Shown piece by piece: positions 47,497 to 60,614 of a stretch of DNA of 64,000 nucleotides. Each line of letters begins with the position of its first letter. Position 1 is the stretch's first letter. This DNA is from Anadara kagoshimensis (lineage: Eukaryota; Mollusca; Bivalvia; Arcoida; Arcidae). The notes under the pieces are model-generated. The model was not told the DNA's origin and searched no databases. It worked only from the letters and a program-made list of their open reading frames with translations. The stretch covers positions 58,263,245-58,327,244 of the forward strand of contig CM037861.1 in assembly GCA_021292105.1 (NCBI GenBank), read 5' to 3'. The position numbers and the translations under genes were made by a program.

Positions 47497-48400
47497 AAAT
47501 GAAACAAACATATTACCTGTAACACTGACTTAAAAAATGAAACAAGAATCTGAAGCCAATAAACGAAATTGACAAGTCAGCCATTTACATATTTACCCCT
47601 TTTAAATGTTGGTGGTTGATGCCCCGAGGATATCACAAGCTCAGTAGGCAATAATTGTGCATTATTGTCACAAATATACTATTGTCTAAATTTGTTGCTA
47701 GAAAAAAATTAAAATTTCTCAAAACCCTAAGGTATACTCTCTCATGCAAAGCGTTTCCTTAGCTAAATTTACGCTGTTGTTTATGACGTTCTAAGATTGT
47801 TGTTACATGACTGAAGACGTCATTGCACTAGTTCTTATATCCATTTACAGAAACTAGTGTAATATTTATGTATAATACGACAAGATGATATTTTAGTTGA
47901 AATAGTTGATGGAAGTAAACAAAATTTATTTTTCTATATAATAAAAGGGTAATTCACCTGCTATTGTAAAATATTGTCCATCGCTGATTCGAAATTTGCA
48001 CTCGCTAGCTCTTGCAAATGTCGAATCAACTCAGGACAATATTTTACAATATCAGGTCAGCATCCCTATATTATCGGCAAAGAAAAGCAATATTGGCCAA
48101 GATCGAGATGTATAGAATTAATAGTTGCGGGGTTGAGACCGCAAAGAGAATATTAACCTAAAGTTAGATCCTAACTATTCATGTACAAAGTGGGTCATCA
48201 TATATGAGTATTCCTAATAATAGGTCAAGCGGACAGGTCACCCCAAAATCAAGACAATAAAACCATGTAATAAAAATGATATTACACATGTATAATGTCG
48301 AAAAAAAAGGGAATTTTCTATTTACGCCAATGTCAAGGGTTTTACTCTTTGTTCGTTTGCAACAACAACAACGACTGCAGCAACGATATCAACAGCAGCA
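47020..48400. other. Non-coding interval; poly-A tract and one transposon end
   Basis: A run of about 35 A at 47,460-47,494. At 48,208-48,242, ATTCCTAATAATAGGTCAAG and CGGACAGGTCA form one end of the GACCTGTCC family. A (CAA/CAG)-rich stretch lies at 48,359-48,402. No gene recognised. Confidence 0.5.
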
Positions 48401-49035
48401 GTCATGGCCGTAACTAAGGCTTGGTTGTATGTGAGGCAGAAATTATATGCGCCAATGGCGCATATACGCGCATATACGCGCCAAAGGCGCGTTTTTCTAG
48501 GGCGTCCGGGGGCATGCCCCCCCCCCGAAAATTTTTTAAAACTTTAAGCCAAATTCCTGCATTTTCCTGGCATTTTAAAGGCTTACTCAATTTGTTTACT
48601 CTTGTTTACTCAATTCATGTATTTTGATATCAAAATGGGGTTGTAACTGAAAATAAAATATTTGATAGTCCCAAAGTCATAGAAGCCCGGTATAAAAAAG
48701 AAAGAAGGGAATGATCTGAAAAAAAATATATCAAGTTGATAAAGCTTCAAGTGTATTGCCAAAGTTTAAGCTAGCATCTCCGGATGTATTGGATATGTTC
48801 ATCTAGTCAGTTGTCGTGAAATTCTTCACCGAAGTGCCGCCTACCAAAAGTGACTTAACGTCCTCTATAAAAATAAATTCTGTGAATGGTGTAGTTAAAC
48901 ATCATGTGTTGCATTTAAATCTTCCTTATGACTTTTTTACATACATAAAGAAAAAATGGTTTTTTTTTCAAAGTTTTAGAATATGTAGATAAAAAAGACC
49001 AAGCTGAGTTACTTGTTGGTGACAGATATAATTAT

Positions 49036-50447
49036 GCATACAGTGATTACGGCAGTAGCGGATCATTAGTGCAATATTCACTGCTCCCCGAAAAAATCAT
49101 CGCAGCCGATTGTAATTTTTTGGTACTAGCAATTGACATTTCCCCACTATTTCAAATTATCATTAGATGATAAAAATCGTCCGACTATAAGTATGGGCAA
49201 TCCACCCGTATTGTATCCCATGTATTTACGTCAGTAACGAATCAATTTGGGAGTAGCGGATCACGCCACCTAGTGTCAAGAAAACGATAGGGAATCAACT
49301 CAAAAGATGATTAGTTTGAGTTTTCATCATTCAATTACAAAAATTACAAATCATGAAACAATATAAAAAAATTTAACCGTAATATATCAACAAATAACAT
49401 GATTTAAATAAATAAAAAAACAAATCATCAACAGGTTTCTGATATAAATGTAATAATAAATTAAGTCAATTAACATTGTCTTGAATACTGAAATATAAAA
49501 GCAAGGAATGGTGAAAAAATAAAATAATATTGTGCCTTATGTTTAATGACATATTGTTGTCCATAAAAATTTTATTTTAACAAGAACAGTGTATACAAAC
49601 AACGATACATATTGGAAGTGTACAATGTGCACCATATGTCCAAAATTGTTACCAGACAAAAAATATAGAATGGAATAAAACTTTCATGGTCTTAATCATA
49701 AAAGTATAAAGAATATATAGGGTTGGATTAATTCAATATATTCGAATCTTATATTGATTATCCTTCAAGCATGATAATTATGGTTTCTTTAAAACGCCCA
49801 TTGATCTGGTATTATCATGATAAATAAGATAGCGGCATAGCATGTCAATGGACCCATCTTTCTCATGGGTTCAAGGAGGAAAGCTAGGCACTGGTTCTCC
49901 AATAGTCTCTGCATTGTTTATTTACAATTTACTACAACATATACATCAGGCGCAAAATTTATTTTTTCTTAAGAAATATTACGAATCCCCATTTTCATTA
50001 GCCTTTTGAGAGGCCCCCTGTTTACAGCAGCTGATCCGTTATTGCCGTACTTGCACCCTTCGGAAAACGGGTTTATTTTTTATTGTCAAGAACTGTAAAG
50101 CTCAATAAAAGTTTATGTCTTGAAAGAAGATATATTAACGGTTGTAAATAGCTATTGCAATCATTTCAAATTACCTCTGAAAGTATTGAACACGTCGTCC
50201 GAATCGAAAGTAAGTGTTTGGAAAACACATCCGTGTCGTTGAGACGCTTATGACATTCGCATGAAAAAGCCAAGAATTAAAATAATAGGACGTTTTTAAC
50301 ATAAATGATATGTAGAATGAATAAAATTTATCAGTATTACAGAAATATATCCGAATTTTATTGGTTTCTCGTAATGATAGGGAAAAAATCAACTTTATTT
50401 TAAAAAATGATCCGCTACTGACTGAGATCCGCTACTGCCGTAAGCAC
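49036..50447. mobile_element. Nested inverted-repeat element (GGCAGTAGCGGATC ends)
   Basis: Left CAGTGATTACGGCAGTAGCG and right CGCTACTGCCGTAAGCACTG are inverted. Further GTAGCGGATCA motifs lie at 49,253 and GATCCGTTATTGCCGTACTT at 50,033. It lies within the hAT element. No transposase recognised. Confidence 0.6.
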
Positions 50448-50551
50448 TGTACTAATATTATTACTACAATAAATGAAAATGTCGACGACTGAAGATTTTC
50501 ATCTAATAACTACATGACACTAAATCGGACATACTGATCGAGTCGACTAAT

Positions 50552-50827
50552 CTATTCATCAATGTCAAAAGCAAGTGGGATTTTTCTAATTCCAGTACTG
50601 TCCCACTTCTTAAGGGCTTTTTCAGAACAAACGTTTCCAATAACATCATCACGATGAATATGTAACAGTGACAGGCTACAGAACCGAGTTCCAGTTATTG
50701 TTGATCTATTCCACACTTTCAGTCGTCTCATGTCAGAGAATGATCTCTCGCATGAGCATGAACCTGCAGGGATAGTGAGTAAAAGTTTGACTATAATGTG
50801 AATATTCGGAACTGCGTAGCATGCCAT
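50552..50827 (-). pseudogene. hAT transposase C-terminal dimerisation domain
   Basis: The open frame contains NIHIIVKLLLTIPAGSCSCE, RSFSDMRRLKVWNRSTITG and RFCSLSLLHIHRDD. This is the hAT C-terminal signature (LLxxLxTLPVTTCSAERSFSxLKRLKTxLRSTM...RLxGLALLHIHRD) of the ZMYM1/52-kDa-repressor-like group. Upstream catalytic regions are absent, so this is a transposase remnant. Confidence 0.85.
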
Positions 50828-50955
50828 AAATTAATTACATGAAACCCATTTTGTGGCGATAATAAAACGCCTTAAATTGGCTATTCATAATGTGAAAAAA
50901 ACATCTAAGTTTTTTTTATTGTTATTGTCTGTTTCCCATAAAATCTTAAATCGGT

Positions 50956-50976
50956 TTAAAAAAAAAAAAAAAAATC
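50956..50976. repeat. Poly-A tract in the hAT right end
   Basis: About 17 consecutive A immediately inside the right terminal inverted repeat. Confidence 0.8.
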
Positions 50977-51339
50977 GGCAGAATTCTAGGTGAGGCAACT
51001 GCCTCACTTGCCTCAATAGTAGTTACGGCCATGGCAGTAACAAAAATATAATAACAATAATAATATTATTAATTCCTTTCCACCTTGATTGCTAGGGCTT
51101 TAAACATCACAACCAGTGCGTATCTATTTATTGTCAAGTAAGTGCAATATGATTAATGGTGCAATGTCAAGTGCAGTTTTATGAAATAAACAAGAATTAA
51201 TAGTCTTTACCGAGGTAATTAACGTCCCATAATAATTGAGAAATTTAACCGCAATGGGGAAAAATGAAGCAAACCATTTATCTTGCTAAACCATATCTTG
51301 CTACAACTATATTTATCACTCTCACATTTTGATTTTTCA

Positions 51340-51830
51340 GGGAAAACAAAGAAAATAACGATTTAACAAACGTGATATTCATATTTTAACGCCAACTTTC
51401 ATTTGTTCATTTTGTTTATTCAACAATACACCTGCTTTCCTTGTTTATGGTGCCTTTGATTCTAACCAAGCAGCTAACAAATAAATTGTTGACGCGTGGA
51501 TATTGCAGGCCTAGGCTTATCTAAGCCCTGAATAGTTTTATGGCCGTCATCACAATATTGTTGATAAGTATGGTGTCTCTTTATACAAAAATACCCTGGA
51601 TATATTTGTTGTACCGTAGTTCAATATCCCTTTGATTGTGCAGATATGGCTGGAGTAGCTAGCTACTGAGAAATTACTTACCCGTCGGAGCACTCGGCCT
51701 CACTTTCCTGATGGAAGTAAACGTGTTTAACTTAATTTACCATTTTGCATTTTTTTTTCTTTTGGGATTGCAATTTGGACGTGGATTTGTATGTTTGTTT
51801 GTAATGCTTAACAGAAACATATTAATGATA
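51340..51830 (+). pseudogene. Penelope-like C-terminus and 3' tail, decayed
   Basis: NNTPAFLVYGAF-like and LLTRGYCRPRLI-like blocks in shifting frames, then AATACCCTGGATATATTTG, GTAGCTAGCTACTGAG, GGAGCACTCGGCCTCAC and TGGAAGTAAACGTGTTTAAC. Same structure as 3.05-3.51 kb. Confidence 0.7.
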
Positions 51831-52194
51831 ATGATACAAAAAATTGTTTTTAAATATGTTTTATTTTTATTGATCTGTGTATCTTGTGTAAATATATATT
51901 AATATTAATAAAAAAAAACTAAATGAGTTTATATTTTTATCTATACAAAGTGCATTGTGTGTAAATGTATAAAAAACTAAATAAAGTCTATTTCTAATCT
52001 ATACAGAAATCAAGAGTATAAAAGTAAATTATGCATTCACACACCAGCTGAATAAAACCTAGATACATGAAATACAAAGGCATGTGCAAATTTACAACAT
52101 ATTAATATTAACCACTGTTCTTGCTGTATAAAATATAGAATCATGAAATGGCAAATAAAATGAAATTTCTAAGTTAGATTTCAATCAACTAAAA

Positions 52195-52325
52195 TTCAAA
52201 CCCTTCCGGAGCACCAGGTCCCACTTCTTTAGTGGAAGTTCACGTGCCTAACCTGACTTCTCAGTTCTAAAGTTTTTACTTTGCTTCTGGATTGTGATAC
52301 GGACATGTACTAGTATGAATGTTTT
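52195..52325 (+). repeat. Penelope-like 3' tail
   Basis: CCTTCCGGAGCACCAGGTCC, GTGGAAGTTCACGTGCCTAA and TTTTTACTTTGCTTCTGGAT in order. Confidence 0.7.
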
Positions 52326-52505
52326 TGATACAATAAAGAAAGTAAAACATGTCAATAGGACTGTGACGATACACTCACCTCACGATACAATATGTATTAT
52401 GATTTTTGATCCACGATGCGTATCGTATCGTGATAAATGATTCTTCTAGGAAGCAAAACACTTTAAACAAGGATACAAATAAAAATAATAGAAAACACAA
52501 TCTTT

Positions 52506-52725
52506 TATAGTCCATCAGCGATATTGTGGCAGAGTGTTTATAAACACGGGCGAATCTATTATATACAAATAAGTATAAATACTGTGTTATCATGTGTATC
52601 TTCACGCATGTATGCGTTCTTGTATCAAAATCACCTTTATATGATTCCCATCTACATTTTATAGACTCTTCCATGTTTATAAATACTCTGCAAATATATC
52701 GCTGACGGACTATACCATTTAAACA
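52506..52725. mobile_element. Short inverted-repeat element
   Basis: TATAGTCCATCAGCGATATT with GCAGAGTGTTTATAAACA at the left; TGTTTATAAATACTCTGC with ATATCGCTGACGGACTATAC at the right. Arms of about 45 nt. Confidence 0.7.
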
Positions 52726-52859
52726 TCCAAGTAAAGTTATTATTAATCATGATCACAAATGTTATTTAAATGTCAACAAATGTCTCTGAATTAATTTTTT
52801 GATATGTTGTTTATGTATGGTAGATATCATAAACAAAACCAGTTGGAATAAACTTTCAG

Positions 52860-53065
52860 AATAGCATATCGTGATATATTCTTGTGTGTATCATGAACCG
52901 TATCATACAGCAATGTATCGTGATATAATCTTGTGTGTATCATTATCATACAGCAATGTATCGTGATATATTCTTGTGTGTATCATTATCATACAGCAAT
53001 GTATCGTGATATATTCTTGTGTGTATCATGAACCGTATCATACAGCAATGTATCGTGATATATTG
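52860..53065. repeat. ~45-bp tandem repeat, about four copies
   Basis: Unit CAGCAATGTATCGTGATATA + TTCTTGTGTGTATCAT with or without GAACCGTATCATA. Two unit lengths alternate. Confidence 0.85.
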
Positions 53066-53302
53066 TCTGACAAAATATCGTTACAACCGTAAATGCCATT
53101 AAAACCACTGGGTTTTAAACTGACAATTGTAGACGGGCGACTAACAACAAGTACACATAATGTGACCACTGGTAACTCCCGACTTTAGAAGGACACTGGA
53201 TTATGCTAAAATAGTATTCAGTGATTTAGTTTCTTGTGTTACGTTTGGAGGACGTATACCTTTCCCTATACAAGCAATAGTTCCTAGTGCGGGCAAACGA
53301 AC

Positions 53303-53525
53303 TTGACCTGTCGACTTGACCTTTTATTAGGAATTATCAATATTCAATATCAATTATAGTTATGATGATTCATCCAATGCATGGGTAGTGTTAGGATTTG
53401 CAGATAATACATAAACAATAAATACGTTTCCAACGATATAGTCAAAACAAACACATGCGTCCCCATACATAAATGAACTGGTCCACAATACATATGTAAA
53501 TTATAGTTCAAGCGGGAAGGTCAAT
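53303..53525. mobile_element. Inverted-repeat element (GACCTGTCC family)
   Basis: Left TTGACCTGTCGACTTGACCT then TTTATTAGGAATTA; right TATAGTTCAAGCGGGAAGGTC. Same family as 17.38-17.70 kb. Confidence 0.6.
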
Positions 53526-53787
53526 GTTATACACGCATATCTAAAACAACAACAACAATAATAGAAATAATAACTAATGGATGTTTGTCTTTCTGAGTCC
53601 ACGACATAAATACATTGTTGAAACGGCAACATCATGTATAATTATAATACTATACACTATGATATGTCAAACATCAATGTCCAGGAATTGCCTACTTTCT
53701 TTTTAACACCTATTTGATGAGGAAACAGATACATTTTAATTTTAATGGTATATAAATGTTGCATGTGTATTATATACAAGTACTAAG

Positions 53788-53965
53788 AATGTAAGGTGTA
53801 CCATATACTTGCATATGTCCCTATATTAAGTTATTATTTCAGGATCTTGTCCCTTTAAAACTATTACAGAGCTCAACTGACAAAAGACAATTTACTATCT
53901 AAACCATATATTCCTTGGTTTTAAAACTTAATATAGGGACTTGTGCAAATCTAGATGTATCATAT
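53788..53965. mobile_element. Inverted-repeat element at the 3' side of the cGLR gene
   Basis: CTTGCATATGTCCCTATATT with AAGTTATT faces AACTTAATATAGGGACTTGT with GCAAA. The element lies 65 bp beyond the cGLR stop codon, so it may fall in the 3' UTR. ATTAAA polyadenylation-signal variants (minus strand) lie at 53,974-53,979 and 53,987-53,992. Confidence 0.65.
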
Positions 53966-54030
53966 TGAAGTTATTTAATAGATCCTTTTAATAACCATCA
54001 AAAACAAAAACTTTCTTCAGCCTAATCTAA

Positions 54031-54458
54031 TTATAATTTGGCGAGTTTATTTCTAAGACTTGTACACACAAGGTTAAGTTCCTGTTGGGGTACAGTCCTC
54101 AGCACATTGTCTGTTGGTATGAAGTAATTCTTTATTTTCGGACCAACCCTTCTGTCGCCGTCACCCAGTGCTTGCAATAATTGTCTTATAGCATATGGGA
54201 ATAATGACGCCGAATCTTCGGAATCGCTCTGATACTTCGGGTCATCAAATTGGCCAAGCATGAACATTTTAAGGTGATACGAACAAAATTTCTTAATCTT
54301 GTCAGGGTTGTGTTGCTTTGTATCTTCAAGAGTACCTTTGAGTAGTCTGAAGACCTTTTTTCTACAGCTTTTTGTATCGCCATCATTAGCATGTTTTATA
54401 AGTTCTTTTTCAGCCCAAGAAAAGGATAACCGCCAAAGCATATTTGCATCACGAACAT
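54031..54458 (-). CDS. cGLR, terminal exon with Mab-21 helical domain
   Basis: 428 nt to TAA at 54,033-54,031, acceptor TATCATTTCAG, phase 1 in. Encodes MLWRLSFSWAEKELIKHAND, SYHLKMFMLGQFDD and NYFIPTDNVLR, the Mab-21 C-terminal lobe, ending SLRNKLAKL. Confidence 0.9.
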
Positions 54459-57400
54459 CTGAAATGATAATTTTTTGTATGTTATGAACAACTAGACATA
54501 TGGTGCCTAGAAGGTCAGTGTACAAATGGTTGTTAATTTAGTCAGCACTAAGCTATAATAAAGCCCGGAGCAAAAGTAATGACAAATAATATAGTCATCA
54601 AGAAATATTCTTATTCATTTAAAGTTGTCCAATCACATACATCACAGCCAAAAGATACTTCGAAAATGAACTTTATTGTTAAGAACACTGGAATGTATTT
54701 GAGTATGTTTTAAAAATTTACTTGGTAAAAGTTTACTTTTGAAAAAACGAATAAAGAAAATGCTAACAAAGTAATCTTAAGAAAATACAAGGATACAATT
54801 TTACAACAACCTAATTCCGAACTGTTTTAACATGTACTAAGACACTGCATTTGGAATCTTACATTGAAGAAGAGGAGGAATCAACTAATGCATATGATAG
54901 AAGAGTTTACCGACAGAAATATTACATGTAAGACGAAGATTAAGTGCAGACTTTTTTCGAAAACGCTGTTCTTTCGTTAAACGAGACCTGTTCAAGTAAT
55001 AACCTAACATTTTCGAGTAACAAAATCATCGTTAATAATTCAGATTTCATTGTAACACATGTTCGGTTTATGAACCGCGGTCATTCTACAACGCTTTGCC
55101 CAACTCAAATGTGTCTTATTTATGAAGCTCTGTTCCACTACCTTTTATTTCATTTTTGACAGCTTTTTTTAGACCAGATAGAGTACAGATCTTTCGTTTG
55201 TGAAGACGATGTTTTATGATTCATCAGATACCGGTCTCCATTGGAGTGCAATCGGGACTTTTTAGCATTCATTAAGACGGTGTTATGTAACTAACTTTAC
55301 GTTTCTTCAATGGTTTTCTTATACGATAAGTATGACTACTGTGTTTCCATAAATTCCGTGCACATGGTATTTATTCTTTATTTCTTTTAATTGAAAATGT
55401 TTCCATTAAACTATCAATAAAATGCATTTAAAATGCACTGACCTAACCAAATTATATTTTTAATTAAAAACATTATTGTTCAGTTCTCCTGTACATAGAG
55501 AAATTTTGCGAAGATTTGGGAAATTTGATCAAGTTTATACACCAATTGGGCCTTATTCAAAGTTACATCAGGGCATTAAGGGTCAGGTAGGTCATTGTTG
55601 CTCGGGTTTTTTCCAGGTGTGATCATCATGAATATTCCAATTATGACATAACGTTTATAGTTGTTCCAAGTAAGAAGGTACAGAAGGGATAATTTTGACA
55701 AAGTCATATTTATTGTTTTGTTAAAAAGTTAAAAAATGCTGTATGTACAGAATTAAGTCCGCTTTTTTATAAATGAAAAATAATTTCCCTATTAGGTCAG
55801 TATATTTTGTATTAAGTATATAAACTGCCACCCACGTAAAACATGGCTTAGGCTGTAGTAACATAGATTTTCCGTTTTTTAGAGTTTGCCGTTATTTACA
55901 CGAAGTAGAGGCACCATGCTTAAGCACGTCGCTTCATAATTTTTGCGTCATTTAGTTCATGGACTGATCGCTTCGTACTCCGTCTAGCGTTGAGTAGATG
56001 TATAATTCTGTTTACAGTTCCGACGGAAACATCTCATTTAACAGCTATTTCACGTTTGGAAGGGGGGTTAATTCTATCTATCATTCAACAGATTAATTAT
56101 AATTATTAGCTTCGCAAATTACACCATGTACAGTCTCCATTTATGTCAAACTCAATACTAAATGAATCAAACAAAAATAAGTCAATGCTTAATTGACAAA
56201 CAGAATTATTGGCGATTTATTTCTGATGACATTAGTAAATGTGAAAAATGAGATATTGAAATTCTTAATATTATATTATGTCGTAAATAATTTTATTTTA
56301 CGATAATATACCAAACAGAAGTACCATGCTTGAATAAAGCTGGTAAATGTTTTTGTTAAATTTCCCCTTTGTTCAAGAAAGACGTTAACGGAAAACAAAC
56401 ACCAATCAAGCAAGTACAACTAACTAAATAGAATGTGCTGACCGTTCCTCGGTGCAAGGATTGAGGTTTTGACATGGATTTATATGTTTGTTGTGGATTT
56501 GAAACAATTTTAGGTACAAAAATGTGTATAAACATACCATCTGGACATGTTTTTGCCACAGCATGATAACATTCCATGCACCTAGCTTTCATTTTGCTAT
56601 CATTTGTCCATGTTGGATTCACTGGTCTAGCTTTATCTGGCCATCCGACTATTTTTATAGCAGGAACAAGGTCTATATCCAGTGGTGGTTTTCCTGGAAT
56701 GCCATGATAGTAAATTGTATAAGCCGGACTGTCTCCAGATCGTTCTTTTTCTGTAAACAAAACAGAAGATATATTTGAACATTGAAATTGCATTATTAGT
56801 CATATAACTTCTAAATGAAGAGAGAAAATGCGTTATGATTAGTTATGAGAAGTTATAGTACTACAAACGCCAATTCTAGACAGTTCAATTGTTATACTTA
56901 CATTGAGCATTTTTTGTAAATCTTGTTTTTTATTTTCAAAAACTTAAAGCAATGTAGCTAACAAGTTGCATGCCTAGAAACTGGATCAACCAACAGGTGA
57001 TGACTCCACACGTATATGTATAAGCAAAACTATTGTAAGTCACATTTTATAGACAAAAATATTGCAAATATAAAATGAAAAAGGGGACAATAGCAAAAAA
57101 ACGAAAACGTCAGAAACGACCATTGATTAGTGAAAAACAATGCCGATAAATTGATTTAAATGGTTCATGCAAGTTTGTTATGTCCACGACATCATAATTA
57201 ATTTACAAATATATTGTTGACTCTGATTTTTTAACCTAAGGCTTATTAAGGCTATATGAGTTTAATTGTCATGTTCATTATATTATTGGTAAGTATGATG
57301 TCTCTACATTTCAACCTATTCTGTGTATATTTGAGTTCCATGTTATTTTGAATTTTAAATTACACACACGGCGGAGTGAAACTAGCTAAATAGTTAGCAC

Positions 57401-60400
57401 TCAACCTTCTGGAGAATACGGCCTCACTACCATCGTGGAAGTTCACGTGTTAAAATAAATTCGCCAATTTTCAGTTTTTACTATCATTTTCGGGCTTATG
57501 ATTTTGGCATCGACCGGTGTTTTTGCTTGACAATAGGCAGATTTAGTAACTAATTTCAACTATTGATTTTACACATGGCGGGTGTAGCTAGCTAGACATA
57601 AGATAGTTATCCTTCCAGAGTATCCGATCGATGGAAATTCGCGTATTTTTTTTAAGTTTTACTTTGTTTCTTTTATTGTGATTTAAACATTGTATGTCTC
57701 TTTTTGATTACAATGGGCAGTCTTTCAACCATATATAGTGGACAAAATTGATAATAATTCATTCCGACCTAATTACTTAACTTGAAGAAGATGGTACAGT
57801 TAGTGATTGTTATACACAATCGGCACTAGATACTACTTTGATTTTATACATCTTTGATGATCTGATTATCCAAGCATCGAATTTTCATATGAATCACAAA
57901 ATTTACCATGATAAAACGATATGGTAATTTTTGTTGATTGGTTAAATTTTAATAGAAAAGATATCCAATTTTATCTTAGATTGTCAACGATGTTAAAAAA
58001 ATTAAAGCACTATCTTTTTTAATAATGATAAGATGTGATATAACACTTCAATCGTACAAGTCCATATCCAAATCACAAACAAACATAAAAGAAATAGCAA
58101 AAAAGTAAATAAATTCTTTGAAAGTAAAATTTTTGAAACTGGCAAATTAGGTTAAACAAGTGAACTTCCAACAGGTAAGTGGGGTCATGTGCTCTGATAG
58201 GGTGATAACCTATTGTCTATCTCGTTACACCTACACAATGTAAAATCAAAATTGAGAATAAATGAAACGTGCAACTATGGAACGTCAAATATATCCAGGG
58301 TAATTATGTAACTATGGAACGTCAAATATATCCAGGGTAATTATGTAACTATGGAACGTCAAATATATCCAGGGTAATTATGTAACTATGGAACGTCAAA
58401 TATATCCAGGGTAATGTTGGATACATAGATATCACATTTATCAACATCAACTTTTTAGGATCAGCTTTCAATATCCCCGTGTCAACAATAATTGGTAGAG
58501 TTTCAACGAGCATAGATATATTTAGCAAACAGTAATTACTTTTTACTTGTCGGCTTTTTCTGAATGAGCTGTCTCTAAACACCTTGTCAAATAAACGGAA
58601 AATAAAAGCTTTCAATTTGAATGGATCCAAATATTTTCCGGTTTTTGAAGATTCCTTAATTTCATCAGGTGCTTCCATGACCTCAAGTTTACAGTATCCT
58701 TCAGTAGATCCCCTATAATCCGGTTTTACACTTAAGTGTTTCGGCGAGAACATGAAATCAAACTCATCTGGTTCATTGTTCTGAAACATAACGTTATTTT
58801 AAAAAGTGTAATAAATAGGAAAATAGTTTACATTTAATTAAGTTTCTGTCACATTCAAAAACAAACATTCCGAACTATGTCCAAATAACGACTCCAAAGA
58901 AAAAAATTGGAACTGGCAAATAACATGCAAGTTAAACACGTGAATTTGCACAAGAAAAGTTAGGAGGGTGCTCTGGATATATTTTTATATGCAAACTTCA
59001 CTCCTACAAAAGTTGAAATATACTGTCCACAATTACAGCTGGTGTTGCTTAACCGTCAACCTTACTCCTGTTTATCAAACAATAACAAATTGGATTTACT
59101 TGTGTTGGTTGAAGTTAGTTAAGTTACCTATTACATTTCCACTACACTAGGGATATTTGGATAGCATTGCTTATTGTTTTTCACAATTTGATATACAGTC
59201 AAACCTGACTTAAGGGTCAATTCTATATAAGGGCCACCTGCTTATAAAGGCCGGTAGGATTGTACCTAAATTGTTCTTTATTCATATTATTAGAAACTGT
59301 ATGTAAAGGTCATCTGCCCATAAAAGCCACTTTAATGGTTTCCTTGGGTGGCCTTGATAGGCAGCTTTGATTGAAGCACCTTTCACATTATTCAATTCTT
59401 ATAAAATTAAACATGGCAGATTAGTTTATATAATTGGAAATTGGACTTTATTTGTTTAGTTGATTTTGATCCTATTGTGAAAAAGTCTGTCAGTTCACTC
59501 TCCAAAGGTAGAGGGTTTATCTGTCATCCAACAATGCATCTATTAGATACTGAGTTTAAACTTTTGATTTTCATCTCTTGAGTTGAGTAATGGTGTTAAA
59601 CATCCCAGTCAATAATATTTCACCTATATCGAGACGTAACCAGCTATAGGTGAAGGTACATACATTGTGCCTCACCGTTGCGCTGATGGCATTGTATTAT
59701 ACAGCAGGGATCTTTATCTTGCCACGCTTACCGTGACACGGAATCTCGTTTATTGCAAGTTTCCATCCGAAAGAACCATGACTTTCATTCGTAATAATGA
59801 TTGATTGGTGAAAGAATAGTCACTAACCAGTTTCAAGTCATGGGTCAGACGCGGTCGAGATTCCAACCCACGACCTCCCACTTACGGGGCGAAAACTCTA
59901 CCAACTGAGCTACAGCAGTGGTGATTTTCATCTGTTGTTACTCTTATAAATAAAAACCCAACATAAAACCAAATCACGTTTTGGCCATAGCAATCAAAAT
60001 AATAATAAAATTATTTTTGGAGCAAGAACAATACCTTGGTTTTATCGTAATATGATCCAGAGTTCAATTTCTCAAATTTCAGCCCAGATGTTTCCTCAAG
60101 TTGTTTTTGAAAATCTTCAATAAATCTGTTCACAGTTACAGACACTTCCGAAACAGATTTATTTGGTAACATTATTTTGTTATAATCCCCTCTAATTGAC
60201 GACTTGGCATCTACAAATTTATAAATCATATAAAAATAATTATGAATACCTTATCTTTTGGAACTAGTAATTATCAAACACAAACGTTGCTAGTCTTTGT
60301 CTTAATCTCAATCCCAGAAGCAAACATACTCTCTGAATCAAATTTAGTTAAACACGTTAATTTCCACCGGGTAAATAAGACATGAAGCACCAGCGAGATA

Positions 60401-60583
60401 GGCATCTCTGTTCGAGCTTGTAGGTTCACTCGCAGCATTGAAGTTTTTGTAATATGGTCAATGGTATAAATGTGCGATTAATGAACGATTTATGAAAAAT
60501 ACAATGCCTCATACTAGTGGATTCAATCTGTTGTTGACACGTTTAATTTGTTTCAGATTTGTAAAACGTTGATAAGAAATGGA

Positions 60584-60614
<31 letters not shown>

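Larger units (their letters stand above)
48403..51032 (-). mobile_element. hAT-type DNA transposon, decayed, with nested insertion
   Basis: Terminal inverted repeats CATGGCCGTAACTA... (left) and ...TAGTTACGGCCATG (right), each followed inward by a TGTGAGGCAG / CTGCCTCAC-type subterminal block. A short GCAGT sequence flanks both sides. The minus-strand frame at 50,552-50,827 encodes a hAT dimerisation domain, so the element is oriented on the minus strand. The rest of the transposase is missing or replaced by a nested element. Confidence 0.7.

Noticed and set aside
52375-52674. 99-codon minus-strand frame as a gene
   Set aside because: It overlaps a short inverted-repeat element and an adjacent repeat; no domain or splice support.
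54299-54487. Plus-strand 62-codon frame over the last cGLR exon
   Set aside because: Antisense shadow of the Mab-21 coding exon.
56524-56778. Plus-strand 84-codon frame over the third-acid exon
   Set aside because: Antisense shadow; the minus strand carries the conserved IDLVPAI motif with matching splice sites.
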